Below the pieces are notes generated by a model. That model saw nothing but the letters and a program-made list of their open reading frames with translations. It made no database searches and was not told where the DNA came from. Below are positions 17,058-25,400 of a stretch of 64,000 nt of DNA, piece after piece. The position numbers and the translations under genes were made by a program. This DNA is from Streptomyces cadmiisoli (GTDB taxonomy: Bacteria > Actinomycetota > Actinomycetes > Streptomycetales > Streptomycetaceae): the NCBI RefSeq assembly GCF_003261055.1, contig NZ_CP030073.1, positions 6,944,001 through 7,008,000 of the forward strand, in the 5' to 3' direction. Position 1 is the first letter of the stretch. Each line of letters starts with the position of its first letter.

Positions 17058-18141
17058 GCAGACCGCGAGCCGTGTGCAGGGCCGCGGTGGCCCAGGCGGC
17101 GACCAGCACCCCGTACAGACCGGCCGCGAGCCAGTCGAGCGCGACGAGCCCGGTGTGCCGGCCCAGCGCCGCCGCGCCCGTCACACAGGTGCCGACCGGG
17201 AAGGTGAACGACCACCAGGTCATCGCGAAGCCCATCCCGTGCCGGCGGGCACGCACCACCTGCGCCGTCGCCAGGCAGAACCACAGCAGCGCGAAGGCCG
17301 TCACGGGCAGCCCGTACAGGACGGCGAGCACCCCGAGGCCCTGGCTCCGCGGCGCCTGCAGGACGCCCGGGGCGACATCGGCGAAGTTGCCGGCCGCCGT
17401 CGTCGACTGGCCCAGCGGGCCCAGCACCAGGAACAGCGTCGGGGTCAGCGCCAGGGGCAGCGGCCCGCCGGTGACCAGCCGGGCGAAGACGATCGGCAGC
17501 ATGACGAGCGTGGCCACGAGACTGAGCCCGAACAGCGCCAGGCACAGGACGAGCAGGGCCTGCTGCGCCCGCCCGGGCGGCAGGTGCGGCACCAGGAGCG
17601 GCCCGAGCGCGGCGGAGACCATCGGCGCGACGACCGGCAGCAGCCACACCGGAGTGGCCTGCTCCGGCCGCACGCGATGGCGTACGGCCATCAGATACGG
17701 GACGGCGGCGGAAGCCGTCAGCGCCGTCGCCGTGCCGGCGGTGAACAGCACCGCGCCGAGCGCCACCGCCGTCCCGGTCCCGATCCAGTCACGCCCCACG
17801 GTGAGCGCCCCGCCGCCCACCGACGTCAGGGCCATCGCCAGGCATCCGTAGAACGGTGCCGCCGCCGGGTCGAGGAGGTGGGCGCGGGCCTGGTCGCGAT
17901 GGTGCGTCCAGTGCAGGGCGCGCGCGGTGAGCAGGACCGCGAGCAGGACGAGGGAGAGGGCCCACACGGCGGTGCAGACGGTGCGCAGTCCCGGGAGGTG
18001 CCCGGGGAGAGCGACGCCCGCGACGGCGACGGCGGCGGTGCCCATGACCGAGGCGTACCAGTTGGGTCCGAGGTGACGGACGGCGGCGGCACGCACTCGG
18101 TGCGGGACGGGCCCGGAGAGGGGCTGGACGGCGGTGACCAT
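16984..18141 (-). CDS. TDT/SLAC1-family transporter (TehA/Mae1-like)
   Basis: A 385-residue membrane protein with about ten hydrophobic segments, of the tellurite-resistance/dicarboxylate (TDT) transporter family that includes TehA, yeast Mae1 and the plant anion channel SLAC1. The first segment opens with LGPNWYASVMGTAAVAVAG and a late segment has GMGFAMTWWSFTFPVGTC, a characteristic block of the family. Substrates in relatives range from malate to sulfite and chloride, so none is assigned. ATG at 18141; the reading frame continues upstream antisense to lysR, which is a shadow. It is divergent from a LysR gene 70 bp away that probably controls it, as in many sulfite- or anion-exporter pairs. 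The 3' end overlaps the BtuF-like gene. Confidence 0.87.
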   Translation of the reverse strand: MVTAVQPLSGPVPHRVRAAAVRHLGPNWYASVMGTAAVAVAGVALPGHLPGLRTVCTAVWALSLVLLAVLLTARALHWTHHRDQARAHLLDPAAAPFYGCLAMALTSVGGGALTVGRDWIGTGTAVALGAVLFTAGTATALTASAAVPYLMAVRHRVRPEQATPVWLLPVVAPMVSAALGPLLVPHLPPGRAQQALLVLCLALFGLSLVATLVMLPIVFARLVTGGPLPLALTPTLFLVLGPLGQSTTAAGNFADVAPGVLQAPRSQGLGVLAVLYGLPVTAFALLWFCLATAQVVRARRHGMGFAMTWWSFTFPVGTCVTGAAALGRHTGLVALDWLAAGLYGVLVAAWATAALHTARGLLSGALLAAPRPAPVAPPPGTARTR

Positions 18142-18197
18142 GACCTCACGGTCCCGGCGGACGCCCGCCGCCACCAGGGGCGTCGTCTCTATCGGGG

Positions 18198-18214
18198 CAT
18201 AAGGTGGGGTTATG
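18198..18214. promoter_or_regulatory. LysR-type dyad CATAA-N7-TTATG on the lysR start codon
   Basis: CATAA (18198-18202) and TTATG (18210-18214) form a perfect dyad with the T-N11-A core expected of LysR-type binding sites. It lies in the 70-bp divergent region and its right arm includes the ATG of the lysR gene, which fits negative autoregulation. Confidence 0.6.
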
Positions 18215-19180
18215 AGCAGCACGCGGGAGCAGGACAACGGGATGCCGTCCGCGGCGGCGGTGTCGCTGGCGCACCGGGTGCCGGACCTGGGCGCGCTGGA
18301 ACTGCTGCTGGCCGTCGCCCGGCTGGGGAGTCTCGGCGCGGCGGCCCGGGAAACGGGGATCAGCCAGCCCGCGGCGAGCAGCAGGATCCGCTCCATGGAA
18401 CGGCAGTTGGGCGTCGCGCTGGTGGACCGCTCACCGCGCGGCTCACAGCTCACGGACGCCGGCGCGCTGGTCACCGACTGGGCGCGCCGGATCGTCGAGG
18501 CGGCGGCGGCCTTCGACGCGGGGGCGCAGGCGCTGCGCGACCGGCGGGATTCACGGCTGCGGGTCGCGGCGAGCATGACGATCGCCGAGTACCTGCTGCC
18601 GGGCTGGCTGCTGGCGCTGCGCGCGCAGCGCCCGGACACCGCCGTCTCCCTGCTCGCCGGCAATTCGGCGGCGGTGGCGCAGCAGCTGCTGTCCGACGAG
18701 GCCGACCTGGGTTTCGTGGAAGGGCTGACGGTGCCGAGCGGACTGGATTCGGTCGTGGTCGCCCACGACCACCTCGTCGTGGTGACCGCGCCCGGCCACG
18801 GCTGGGCCCGCCGGCGCCGTCCGCTGTCGGCGGCGGAGCTGGCGCAGACCCCGCTGGTCCTGCGTGAGAAGGGCTCCGGCACCCGGCAGGTCCTGGACGC
18901 GGCGCTCGGCGGACTGGCCCCGCCGCTGATCGAGCTGTCGTCCACGACGGCCGTGAAGGCCTCGGCGGTCGGCGGCGCCGGCCCGGCGGTGCTGAGCGAA
19001 CTGGCGGTGGGGGAGGAGCTGGCCACGCGGCGCCTGGTGAGCGTCCCGGTGGACGGGGTACGGCTGCGCCGCGAGCTGCGCGCGGTCTGGCGCACGGGTC
19101 ACCGCCCCGCCGGCCCGGCACGCGAACTCCTCGGCCTGACCCGCACGAGGCCCGCCGACGGAGGCGGCCGCCGCACCTGA
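18212..19180 (+). CDS. LysR-family transcriptional regulator
   Basis: A 322-residue regulator with a typical N-terminal winged helix (LELLLAVARLGSLGAAARE, then GISQPAASSRIRSMERQLG, residues about 28-75) and a C-terminal periplasmic-binding-like effector domain. It is divergent from the TDT transporter and probably responds to that transporter's substrate or a related metabolite. ATG at 18212 follows AAGGTGG. A LysR-type dyad overlaps the start. The last 25 residues are Arg/Gly-rich and may be disordered. Confidence 0.92.
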   Translation: MSSTREQDNGMPSAAAVSLAHRVPDLGALELLLAVARLGSLGAAARETGISQPAASSRIRSMERQLGVALVDRSPRGSQLTDAGALVTDWARRIVEAAAAFDAGAQALRDRRDSRLRVAASMTIAEYLLPGWLLALRAQRPDTAVSLLAGNSAAVAQQLLSDEADLGFVEGLTVPSGLDSVVVAHDHLVVVTAPGHGWARRRRPLSAAELAQTPLVLREKGSGTRQVLDAALGGLAPPLIELSSTTAVKASAVGGAGPAVLSELAVGEELATRRLVSVPVDGVRLRRELRAVWRTGHRPAGPARELLGLTRTRPADGGGRRT

Positions 19181-19199
19181 CGCGCGCGGCGGCCGAAGG

Positions 19200-19895
19200 T
19201 CACGCGGCCGTCGCCGCGGCCCGCACCAGGGCCTCCATCACCCGCAGGTCCCCGCCCGTCTCCGGGTGCCACTGCACACCGAGCACCCAGCCGTCGGCCG
19301 CCGGGAGCTCGATCGCCTCCACGGTGCCGTCCGCGGCGTGGGCCGACGGGATCACGCCCCGGCCGAGCCGGTCCACGGCCTGATGGTGGTACGTCGGTAC
19401 GGTCGCCTTCTCCGGGACGATCCCGGCGTACCGCGTGCCCGGCACGGGCTCGACCGGGTGACTGCCGAAGACCCCGGCCACCTCGGCGTGCCCGTCGACG
19501 TGCTGGACGAGGGTGCCGCCCAGCGCGACGTTCAGCAGCTGCATGCCGCGGCAGATCCCCAGCAGCGGCTTGCGCGCGGCCAGCGCGGCCCCGATCAGGG
19601 CCAGTTCCCACGCGTCCCGCTCCGGGGCGGGCGGACCGGTCCGCGGGTCGCGCGGCGCTCCGTAGCGCTCCGGCTCGACGTCGGGTCCGCCCGCGATCAC
19701 CAGGCCGTCGAGCGGTGCCAGTACCGCGGCCGCCCGTTCCGGGTCGTCCGGCGGCAGCAGCGCGGCCAGCCCGCCCGCCCGCTGCACCAGCCGCGGGTAC
19801 CCGACGGGCAGGAGCACCGCGTCCAGCTCCCACACCCCCCAGCGCACACCGGTCTCCAGGTACGTGCTCACACCGATCAGCGGCCTGCCGGCCAT
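19200..19895 (-). CDS. Class I glutamine amidotransferase (gamma-glutamyl-GABA hydrolase, C26 family)
   Basis: A 231-residue hydrolase of the PuuD/peptidase C26 type. The nucleophile elbow is GICRGMQLLNV with its Cys; the catalytic His-Glu pair is in VQWHPE. Relatives cleave the gamma-glutamyl bond of gamma-glutamyl-GABA or similar compounds. I start at the ATG at 19895 (MAGRPLIGVSTYLE), which has GGGAGGACGC in front; the frame runs 34 codons further but that stretch is not family-like. Upstream, at 19944 and 19954, the direct repeat GGCTTCAA with a 10-bp period marks a possible operator. The neighbouring regulator, synthetase and dehydrogenases suggest it removes glutamate from a gamma-glutamylated intermediate at the end of that pathway. 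Confidence 0.85.
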   Translation of the reverse strand: MAGRPLIGVSTYLETGVRWGVWELDAVLLPVGYPRLVQRAGGLAALLPPDDPERAAAVLAPLDGLVIAGGPDVEPERYGAPRDPRTGPPAPERDAWELALIGAALAARKPLLGICRGMQLLNVALGGTLVQHVDGHAEVAGVFGSHPVEPVPGTRYAGIVPEKATVPTYHHQAVDRLGRGVIPSAHAADGTVEAIELPAADGWVLGVQWHPETGGDLRVMEALVRAAATAA

Positions 19896-20003
19896 GCGTC
19901 CTCCCGCTGCGTTCTCCGACTCACCGGTCCGGCCGGCTCCATCGGCTTCAAATGGCTTCAATGGGTCGATCCCAAACCTTTGTACGACCGCGGCCACCGC
20001 CCC

Positions 20004-20765
20004 TCAGGTCAGGAACCCGCGCAGCAGTGCCGCCGTCCCCGCGCAGTGCTCGCGCATGATCTCCCGCGCGCCGTCCGCGTCCCCGTCGAGCACCGCCTCC
20101 ACCAGCACGGCGTGCTGGTGCTGCGAGTGCTCCAGGTTGCGGACCAGGAGCGGGATGCAGTCGAGCAGGTCGTTCACCTTCGCCCGCACCGCCGCGTACT
20201 GCCCGGTCAGCGAGGGCGAGCCGGACAGTTCGGCGAGCGTGAGGTGGAGCAGTGTGTCCAGCCGCCGGTAGTCGCCGAGCGGCGCGTCCCGGGTCCGGGC
20301 CAGCGCCTCGCGCAGCCGCTCCGCCCGCGCGCCGCGCAGCCCGTGCTCGGCGCACAGGCCGGCCGCGCCCACCTCCAGCACCTCGCGGAAGCGCAGCACG
20401 TCCTCGATGTCGACCGCGGCGACCCGCCGCCGCAGCTCACCCTCCCCGGTCGCGTCCGTACGGGGCAGGACGAACGTTCCGCCGTACCGCCCGCGCCGCG
20501 ACTCGACGAGCCCCTGGTCCTGGAGGACCTTCAGCACCTCGCGCAGCGTCACCCGGCTGATCCCGAGCCGCTCGGCCAGCCCGCGCTCCGCCGGCAGCCG
20601 CCCGCCACCGGGCACCAGACCGAGCCGTACGACCTGGAGGATCTGCTCCAGCGCCTCCTCGAAGCCGTTGCCGGTCCGCACCGGGCGCAGGACCGGCGTC
20701 AGCGGGTCGTCCGCGCCGTCGACCGTCAGCGGGTCGTCCGTGCCGTCGACCGGATCCAGCGACAT
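20004..20765 (-). CDS. GntR/FadR-family transcriptional regulator
   Basis: A 253-residue regulator. The N-terminal winged helix reads RLPAERGLAERLGISRVTLREVLKVLQDQGLVESRRG (split motif PAERGLAERLG, then SRVTLREVLKVL); the C-terminal FCD helical bundle includes DVLRFREVLEVGAAGL and candidate metal-ligand histidines in LLHLTLAEL and the C-terminal MREHCAG. It sits between the amidotransferase (same strand) and the divergent glnA4 cluster, and probably represses both until the pathway amine or intermediate is present. The ATG at 20765 has AAGGGG upstream; an in-frame TTG at 20786 is less likely. The 97-bp gap to glnA4 should hold its operator. Confidence 0.87.
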   Translation of the reverse strand: MSLDPVDGTDDPLTVDGADDPLTPVLRPVRTGNGFEEALEQILQVVRLGLVPGGGRLPAERGLAERLGISRVTLREVLKVLQDQGLVESRRGRYGGTFVLPRTDATGEGELRRRVAAVDIEDVLRFREVLEVGAAGLCAEHGLRGARAERLREALARTRDAPLGDYRRLDTLLHLTLAELSGSPSLTGQYAAVRAKVNDLLDCIPLLVRNLEHSQHQHAVLVEAVLDGDADGAREIMREHCAGTAALLRGFLT

Positions 20766-20862
20766 ACGGCCGCGCCCCCTTCCCAAGCAATGGTTCTCAG
20801 CAATACCTTATGGCCCTCGGCCCCGCCGAGACAGCGCGCAGACGCCCGAAGGAGGCCCTCCC

Positions 20863-22233
20863 GTGGCAGACCGCACATCCCCGCTCGGTGTCGAGGAGCT
20901 GCACACCCTCGTCGCGGGCGGCGAGATCGACACCGTCGTCCTGGCCTTCCCCGACATGCAGGGCCGCCTCCAGGGCAAGCGGTTCGCCGCGCGCTTCTTC
21001 CTGGACGAGGTGCTGGAGCACGGCACCGAGGGCTGCAACTACCTCCTGGCCGTCGACACCGAGATGAACACCGTCGACGGCTACGAGATGTCCTCCTGGG
21101 ACCGCGGCTACGGCGACTTCGCCATGCGCCCCGACCTGAGCACCCTGCGCCGCGTGCCCTGGAACGAGGGCACCGCCATGGTCATCGCCGACCTCGCCTG
21201 GGAGGACGGCTCCCCGGTGGCCGCCGCGCCCCGGCAGATCCTGCGCCGCCAGCTGGAACGCCTGGCGGACCTCGGACTGACCGCCCAGGTCGGCACCGAG
21301 CTGGAGTTCATCGTCTTCAAGGACACCTACGAACAGGCCTGGGACGCCGGCTACCGCGGTCTCACCCCGGCGACCCAGTACAACATCGACTACTCGGTCC
21401 TCGGCACCGGCCGCATCGAACCACTGCTGCGCCGGATCAGGAACGAGATGGCGGACGCCGGCATGACCGTCGAGTCCGCCAAGGGCGAGTGCAACCCCGG
21501 CCAGCACGAGATCGCCTTCCGCTACGACGAGGCCCTGGTCACCTGCGACCAGCACGCCGTCTACAAGACCGGCGCCAAGGAGATCGCCGCCCAGGAGGGC
21601 GTGTCCCTCACCTTCATGGCGAAGTACAACGAGCGCGAGGGCAACTCCTGCCACATCCATCTGTCGCTGGCCGACGACCGAGGCACCAACGTCATGGCCG
21701 GATCACCCGGCGACCCGGGCGGCATGTCGCCGACCATGCGCCACTTCCTCGCCGGACAGCTCGCCGCGCTGCGGGACTTCTCCCTCCTCTACGCCCCGCA
21801 CATCAACTCCTACAAGCGCTTCCAGCCCGGCTCCTTCGCCCCGACCGCCGTCGCCTGGGGCCGCGACAACCGCACCTGCGCGCTGCGGGTCGTCGGCCAC
21901 GGCCGCTCCCTGCGCTTCGAGAACCGGCTGCCCGGCGGTGACGTCAACCCGCACCTCGCGGTGGCGGGCATGGTGGCCGCGGGCCTGCACGGGGTCGAGC
22001 AGCGGCTGGAGCTGCCCGAACCCTGCCCCGGCAACGCCTACGCGGCCGACTACGCACACGTCCCCCGCACCCTGCGCGAAGCCGCCGAGCTGTGGGAGAA
22101 CAGCGCGATCGCCAAGGCCGCGTTCGGCGACGAGGTCGTCGCGCACTACCGCAACATGGCCCGCGTCGAGCTGGACGCCTTCGACGCCGCGGTCACCGAC
22201 TGGGAGCTGCGCCGCTCCTTCGAACGCATGTGA
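20863..22233 (+). CDS. glnA4: GlnA4-type gamma-glutamyl-amine (ethanolamine) synthetase, GSI-like
   Basis: A 456-residue glutamine-synthetase-like enzyme with the catalytic beta-grasp and ATP-binding blocks (GTELEFIVFKDTYEQAW, AKGECNPGQHEIAFRY, GNSCHIHLSLAD, ENRLPGGDVNPHLAVAGM). It joins glutamate to an amine using ATP. In S. coelicolor the GlnA4 protein was reported to make gamma-glutamylethanolamide rather than glutamine; calling this its orthologue rests on the surrounding genes (regulator, amidotransferase, aldehyde dehydrogenase) and is not proven by residues I can see. GTG at 20863 follows GAAGGAGG; the long upstream open frame is a shadow. First gene of a three-gene operon, ending directly before the dehydrogenase. 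Confidence 0.85.
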   Translation: MADRTSPLGVEELHTLVAGGEIDTVVLAFPDMQGRLQGKRFAARFFLDEVLEHGTEGCNYLLAVDTEMNTVDGYEMSSWDRGYGDFAMRPDLSTLRRVPWNEGTAMVIADLAWEDGSPVAAAPRQILRRQLERLADLGLTAQVGTELEFIVFKDTYEQAWDAGYRGLTPATQYNIDYSVLGTGRIEPLLRRIRNEMADAGMTVESAKGECNPGQHEIAFRYDEALVTCDQHAVYKTGAKEIAAQEGVSLTFMAKYNEREGNSCHIHLSLADDRGTNVMAGSPGDPGGMSPTMRHFLAGQLAALRDFSLLYAPHINSYKRFQPGSFAPTAVAWGRDNRTCALRVVGHGRSLRFENRLPGGDVNPHLAVAGMVAAGLHGVEQRLELPEPCPGNAYAADYAHVPRTLREAAELWENSAIAKAAFGDEVVAHYRNMARVELDAFDAAVTDWELRRSFERM

Positions 22234-22241
22234 GGACCCAC

Positions 22242-23615
22242 TTGTCGTACGAACTCCAGGTGCTGAACCCGGCGACCGAGGAGGTCGTCGCCACCGTCCC
22301 CGGCGCCACCGCGGCGGACGTCGACGCGGCGGTCGCCCGCGCCACCCGGGCACAGGCGCACTGGGCCGCCCTCGCGCCCGGCGACCGCGCCCGGCTGCTG
22401 CGCCGCTTCGCGGCCACCGTCGACGGACACCTCGAAGAACTGGCCCGGCTGGAGGTCCGCGAGGCGGGGCACACCATCGGCAACGCCCGCTGGGAGGCGG
22501 GCAACGTCCGCGATCTGCTCGACTACGCGGCCGGCGGGGTCGAAAGGCTCACCGGACGTCAGATCCCGGTCGCGGGCGGCCTCGACGTGACGATCCTCGA
22601 ACCCCTCGGCGTCGTCGGCGTGATCGCGCCGTGGAACTTCCCGATGCCGATCGCCGCCTGGGGCACGGCTCCGGCCCTCGCGGCCGGCAACGCGGTCCTC
22701 CTCAAGCCCGCCGAGACGACCCCGCTCACCGCGCTCCGCCTGGCCGGACTCGCCCTGGAGGCGGGCCTGCCCGAGGGACTGTTCCAGGTACTGCCCGGAC
22801 ACGGCACCGTCGCCGGCGACGCCCTCGTCGGGCACCCGGGCGTGGCGAAGATCGTCTTCACCGGGTCCGCGACCGTGGGCAGACAGGTCATGGCCAAGGG
22901 GTCGGCACTCCTCAAGCGCGTCACCCTCGAACTCGGCGGCAAGAGCCCCAACATCGTCTTCGCCGACGCCGACCTGGAAACCGCCGCGGCCGCCGCGCCC
23001 ATGTCCTTCCTCGACAACTCCGGCCAGGACTGCTGCGCCCGCACCCGCATCCTCGTCCAGCGCTCCGTCCACGACCGCTTCCTGGAACTGCTCGCCCCGG
23101 CGATCGAGGCGGTCACCGTCGGAGACCCGGGCGACGAGAAGAGCCAGATGGGCCCGCTCATCTCCGCCACCCAGCTCCGACGCGTCCGCTCCTACGTCCC
23201 CGAGGGAGCCGACGGCATCCGCGGCAAGGCCCCCGAGGGCCCCGGCTTCTGGTTCCCGCCCACCGTGCTGACCGGTGTCGACCCCGGCGCGCGCGTGGCC
23301 GTCGAGGAGGTCTTCGGGCCCGTCGCCGTCGTGCTGCCCTTCGACGACGAGGCCGACGCGGTCCGCCTGGCCAACGCCACCGACTACGGCCTGTCCGGCT
23401 CCATCTGGACCCGCGACGTCGGCCGCGCCCTGCGCGTCTCACAGGCGGTGCGGGCCGGCAACCTGTCCGTCAACTCCCACTCCAGCGTGCGCTACTGGAC
23501 CCCGTTCGGCGGCTACAAGCAGTCCGGCATCGGCCGTGAACTCGGCCCGGACGCACTGACCGCCTTCACCGAGACCAAGAACGTCTTCATCAGCACGGAG
23601 GGCCCCGCACAGTGA
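22242..23615 (+). CDS. NAD(P)-dependent aldehyde dehydrogenase
   Basis: A 457-residue aldehyde dehydrogenase. The catalytic Glu lies in ELGGKSPNIVFADADLE and the catalytic Cys in NSGQDCCARTRI; the cofactor-binding PWNFPMPIAAWGTAPALAAGN and the FGPVAVVLPF block are typical. In the cluster it should oxidise the aldehyde formed from the gamma-glutamylated amine or from the amine itself. The likely start is TTG at 22242, five bases behind GAGGA; the alternative GTG at 22230 overlaps the glnA4 stop but has no ribosome-binding site. Somewhat shorter than usual (about 480-500), mainly at the N-terminus. It overlaps the SDR gene by 4 bp. Confidence 0.9.
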   Translation: MSYELQVLNPATEEVVATVPGATAADVDAAVARATRAQAHWAALAPGDRARLLRRFAATVDGHLEELARLEVREAGHTIGNARWEAGNVRDLLDYAAGGVERLTGRQIPVAGGLDVTILEPLGVVGVIAPWNFPMPIAAWGTAPALAAGNAVLLKPAETTPLTALRLAGLALEAGLPEGLFQVLPGHGTVAGDALVGHPGVAKIVFTGSATVGRQVMAKGSALLKRVTLELGGKSPNIVFADADLETAAAAAPMSFLDNSGQDCCARTRILVQRSVHDRFLELLAPAIEAVTVGDPGDEKSQMGPLISATQLRRVRSYVPEGADGIRGKAPEGPGFWFPPTVLTGVDPGARVAVEEVFGPVAVVLPFDDEADAVRLANATDYGLSGSIWTRDVGRALRVSQAVRAGNLSVNSHSSVRYWTPFGGYKQSGIGRELGPDALTAFTETKNVFISTEGPAQ

Positions 23616-24394
23616 CCGAAGACATCATCTGCCGGCGGCTCGTCGGCCGCACCGCCGTCGTCACCGGAGCCGGCAGCGGCATCGGCCTCGCCACCACCCG
23701 CCGGCTCGCCTCCGAGGGCGCCCACGTCGTCTGCGGCGACGTCGACGACGAGCGCGGCAAAGCGGCCGCCGACGAGGTCGGCGGCATCTTCGTGAAGGTC
23801 GACGTCACCGATCCCGAGCAGGTCGAGGCGCTGTTCAGGGCGGCCCACGACACCTACGGCAGCGTCGACGTCGCCTTCAACAACGCCGGCATCTCCCCGC
23901 CCGACGACGACTCCATTTTGGAGACCGGTCTGGAGGCCTGGAAGCGCGTCCAGGAGGTCAACCTCACCTCCGTCTACCTCTGCTGCAAGGCCGCCATCCC
24001 CTACATGCGCCGCCAGGGCCGCGGATCCATCATCAACACCGCCTCCTTCGTCGCCCGCATGGGCGCGGCCACCTCGCAGATCTCGTACACCGCGTCCAAG
24101 GGCGGGGTGCTCGCGATGTCCCGCGAACTCGGCGTGCAGTTCGCCCGCGAGGGCATCCGCGTGAACGCCCTGTGCCCGGGGCCGGTCGACACCCCGCTGC
24201 TCCGGGAGCTGTTCGCCAAGGACCCCGAGCGCGCAGCGCGCCGGCTCGTGCACATCCCGCTCGGCCGGTTCGCCCGGGCCGAGGAGATCGCCGCCGCGGT
24301 CGCGTTCCTGGCCAGCGACGACTCCTCGTTCGTCAACGCCACCGACTTCCTGGTGGACGGCGGGATCTCCGGGGCGTACGTCACGCCGCTGTAG
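23612..24394 (+). CDS. Short-chain dehydrogenase/reductase
   Basis: A 260-residue classical SDR: the cofactor loop TGAGSGIG, NNAG in VAFNNAGISPP, and the catalytic Tyr-Lys of SYTASKGG. The C-terminus FLVDGGISGAYVTPL is family-typical. It reversibly oxidises a hydroxyl; in this cluster, an alcohol or hydroxyalkyl group of the amine substrate is a natural guess. GTG at 23612 overlaps the dehydrogenase stop by 4 bp (GTGA), so it is the third gene of the glnA4 operon. Confidence 0.9.
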   Translation: MTEDIICRRLVGRTAVVTGAGSGIGLATTRRLASEGAHVVCGDVDDERGKAAADEVGGIFVKVDVTDPEQVEALFRAAHDTYGSVDVAFNNAGISPPDDDSILETGLEAWKRVQEVNLTSVYLCCKAAIPYMRRQGRGSIINTASFVARMGAATSQISYTASKGGVLAMSRELGVQFAREGIRVNALCPGPVDTPLLRELFAKDPERAARRLVHIPLGRFARAEEIAAAVAFLASDDSSFVNATDFLVDGGISGAYVTPL

Positions 24395-24415
24395 AAGTCG
24401 GCCTACAGTGCCGGG

Positions 24416-25342
24416 ATGAGCATGTCGCCCCCACCCGGCTGGTACCGCGACCCGTCGGCCCCGCACCTCGAACGCCGGTGGGACGGCACGGCCTGGACCG
24501 AGCACCGCCGCTCGCCCGAGGCGCCGGGGCAGCCGGTCGCGGGGCGGCCGCCGGCCGCGGGCGGAGCGTCCCGGCGCAACCGGGCCGTAGCCCTCGGCGC
24601 CGCCGGAGCGGTCCTGGTCGCCGCCGTCGTCATGGGAGCGGTCGTCCTGCGCGGCGGTGACGAGGACACCGGCGGCAGCGGGGCGGAGGCCGGCCCGGGA
24701 CCCGCCACCGCCTCGATCGGCACCACGCACTCGCCGTCGCCGTCCTCGCCCGCCGCAAAACCGCCCGCCGGGGATCCGGACGCCGTCACCGACGAACTCA
24801 ACGGCATCACCCTGCCGTTGCTCGACGGCTGGGTCCCCCCGGAGAACGTCACCACGGACAACGTCATGATGACCACGGACGGCACCTACGACTGCCCCGG
24901 CGACGGCGGCTTCTGCCGCCACGGCATGGTCATCTCGCGCACGGTCACCGTCAACGACGAGACGTCCCCCGAGCTCCTGGCCGAGGCGGACATCGAGGAC
25001 GCGGCCGACGAGGCCTACGACCGCGACGTCGTCGGCCGCCGCCCCTACGGCGGCATCGAGTCCCACCGGCTCGTCGCCTCCGGCCCGGTCGCGGTCGCGG
25101 GCCGTGCCGGGTACTTCGTGCGCTGGCGGGTGACCACCGCCGAAGGCCCCGGCGGGTACGTGCAGTCCCTCGCCTTCCAGTCCAGCGCCGGCACCGAGTC
25201 ACCCGTCATCGTGCGCTATGTCTTCGACGCGGGCGAGGACGGCCCGCCGCTGGCCGACATGGACCGCATCACCAAGGGGATCCGGCCGGTCGGCGACACG
25301 GACGGCGGCGGTGTGGGCAGCAGCATCGGCCCGTCGAGCTGA
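24416..25342 (+). CDS. DUF2510-domain membrane-anchored protein
   Basis: A 308-residue protein. Residues about 5-32 are a DUF2510 motif (PPPGWYRDPSAPHLERRWDG, then WTEH), which in actinobacteria precedes membrane segments. A single hydrophobic segment (about 57-77) follows, then a Ser/Pro-rich linker and an extracellular domain of about 190 residues without a family I recognise. It has two Cys in CPGDGGFCRHG that might form a disulfide. The A/T-poor TACAGT 6 bp before the ATG at 24416 suggests a leaderless transcript. Function unknown. Confidence 0.82.
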   Translation: MSMSPPPGWYRDPSAPHLERRWDGTAWTEHRRSPEAPGQPVAGRPPAAGGASRRNRAVALGAAGAVLVAAVVMGAVVLRGGDEDTGGSGAEAGPGPATASIGTTHSPSPSSPAAKPPAGDPDAVTDELNGITLPLLDGWVPPENVTTDNVMMTTDGTYDCPGDGGFCRHGMVISRTVTVNDETSPELLAEADIEDAADEAYDRDVVGRRPYGGIESHRLVASGPVAVAGRAGYFVRWRVTTAEGPGGYVQSLAFQSSAGTESPVIVRYVFDAGEDGPPLADMDRITKGIRPVGDTDGGGVGSSIGPSS

Positions 25343-25400
25343 CCACCGGCGGACCGAGCCGCCCTCCGCGCCCCCGGAGGCACGGACGGCCCTCCGCTCC

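Noticed and set aside
16984..19095. Extended TDT frame through lysR
   Set aside because: The part beyond 18141 is antisense to lysR; the membrane protein begins at the ATG at 18141, next to the divergent promoter.
20437..20790. ORF on the minus strand in the GntR start region
   Set aside because: A third frame of the regulator; the product is Arg/Gly/Ala-rich and has no start near a ribosome-binding site.
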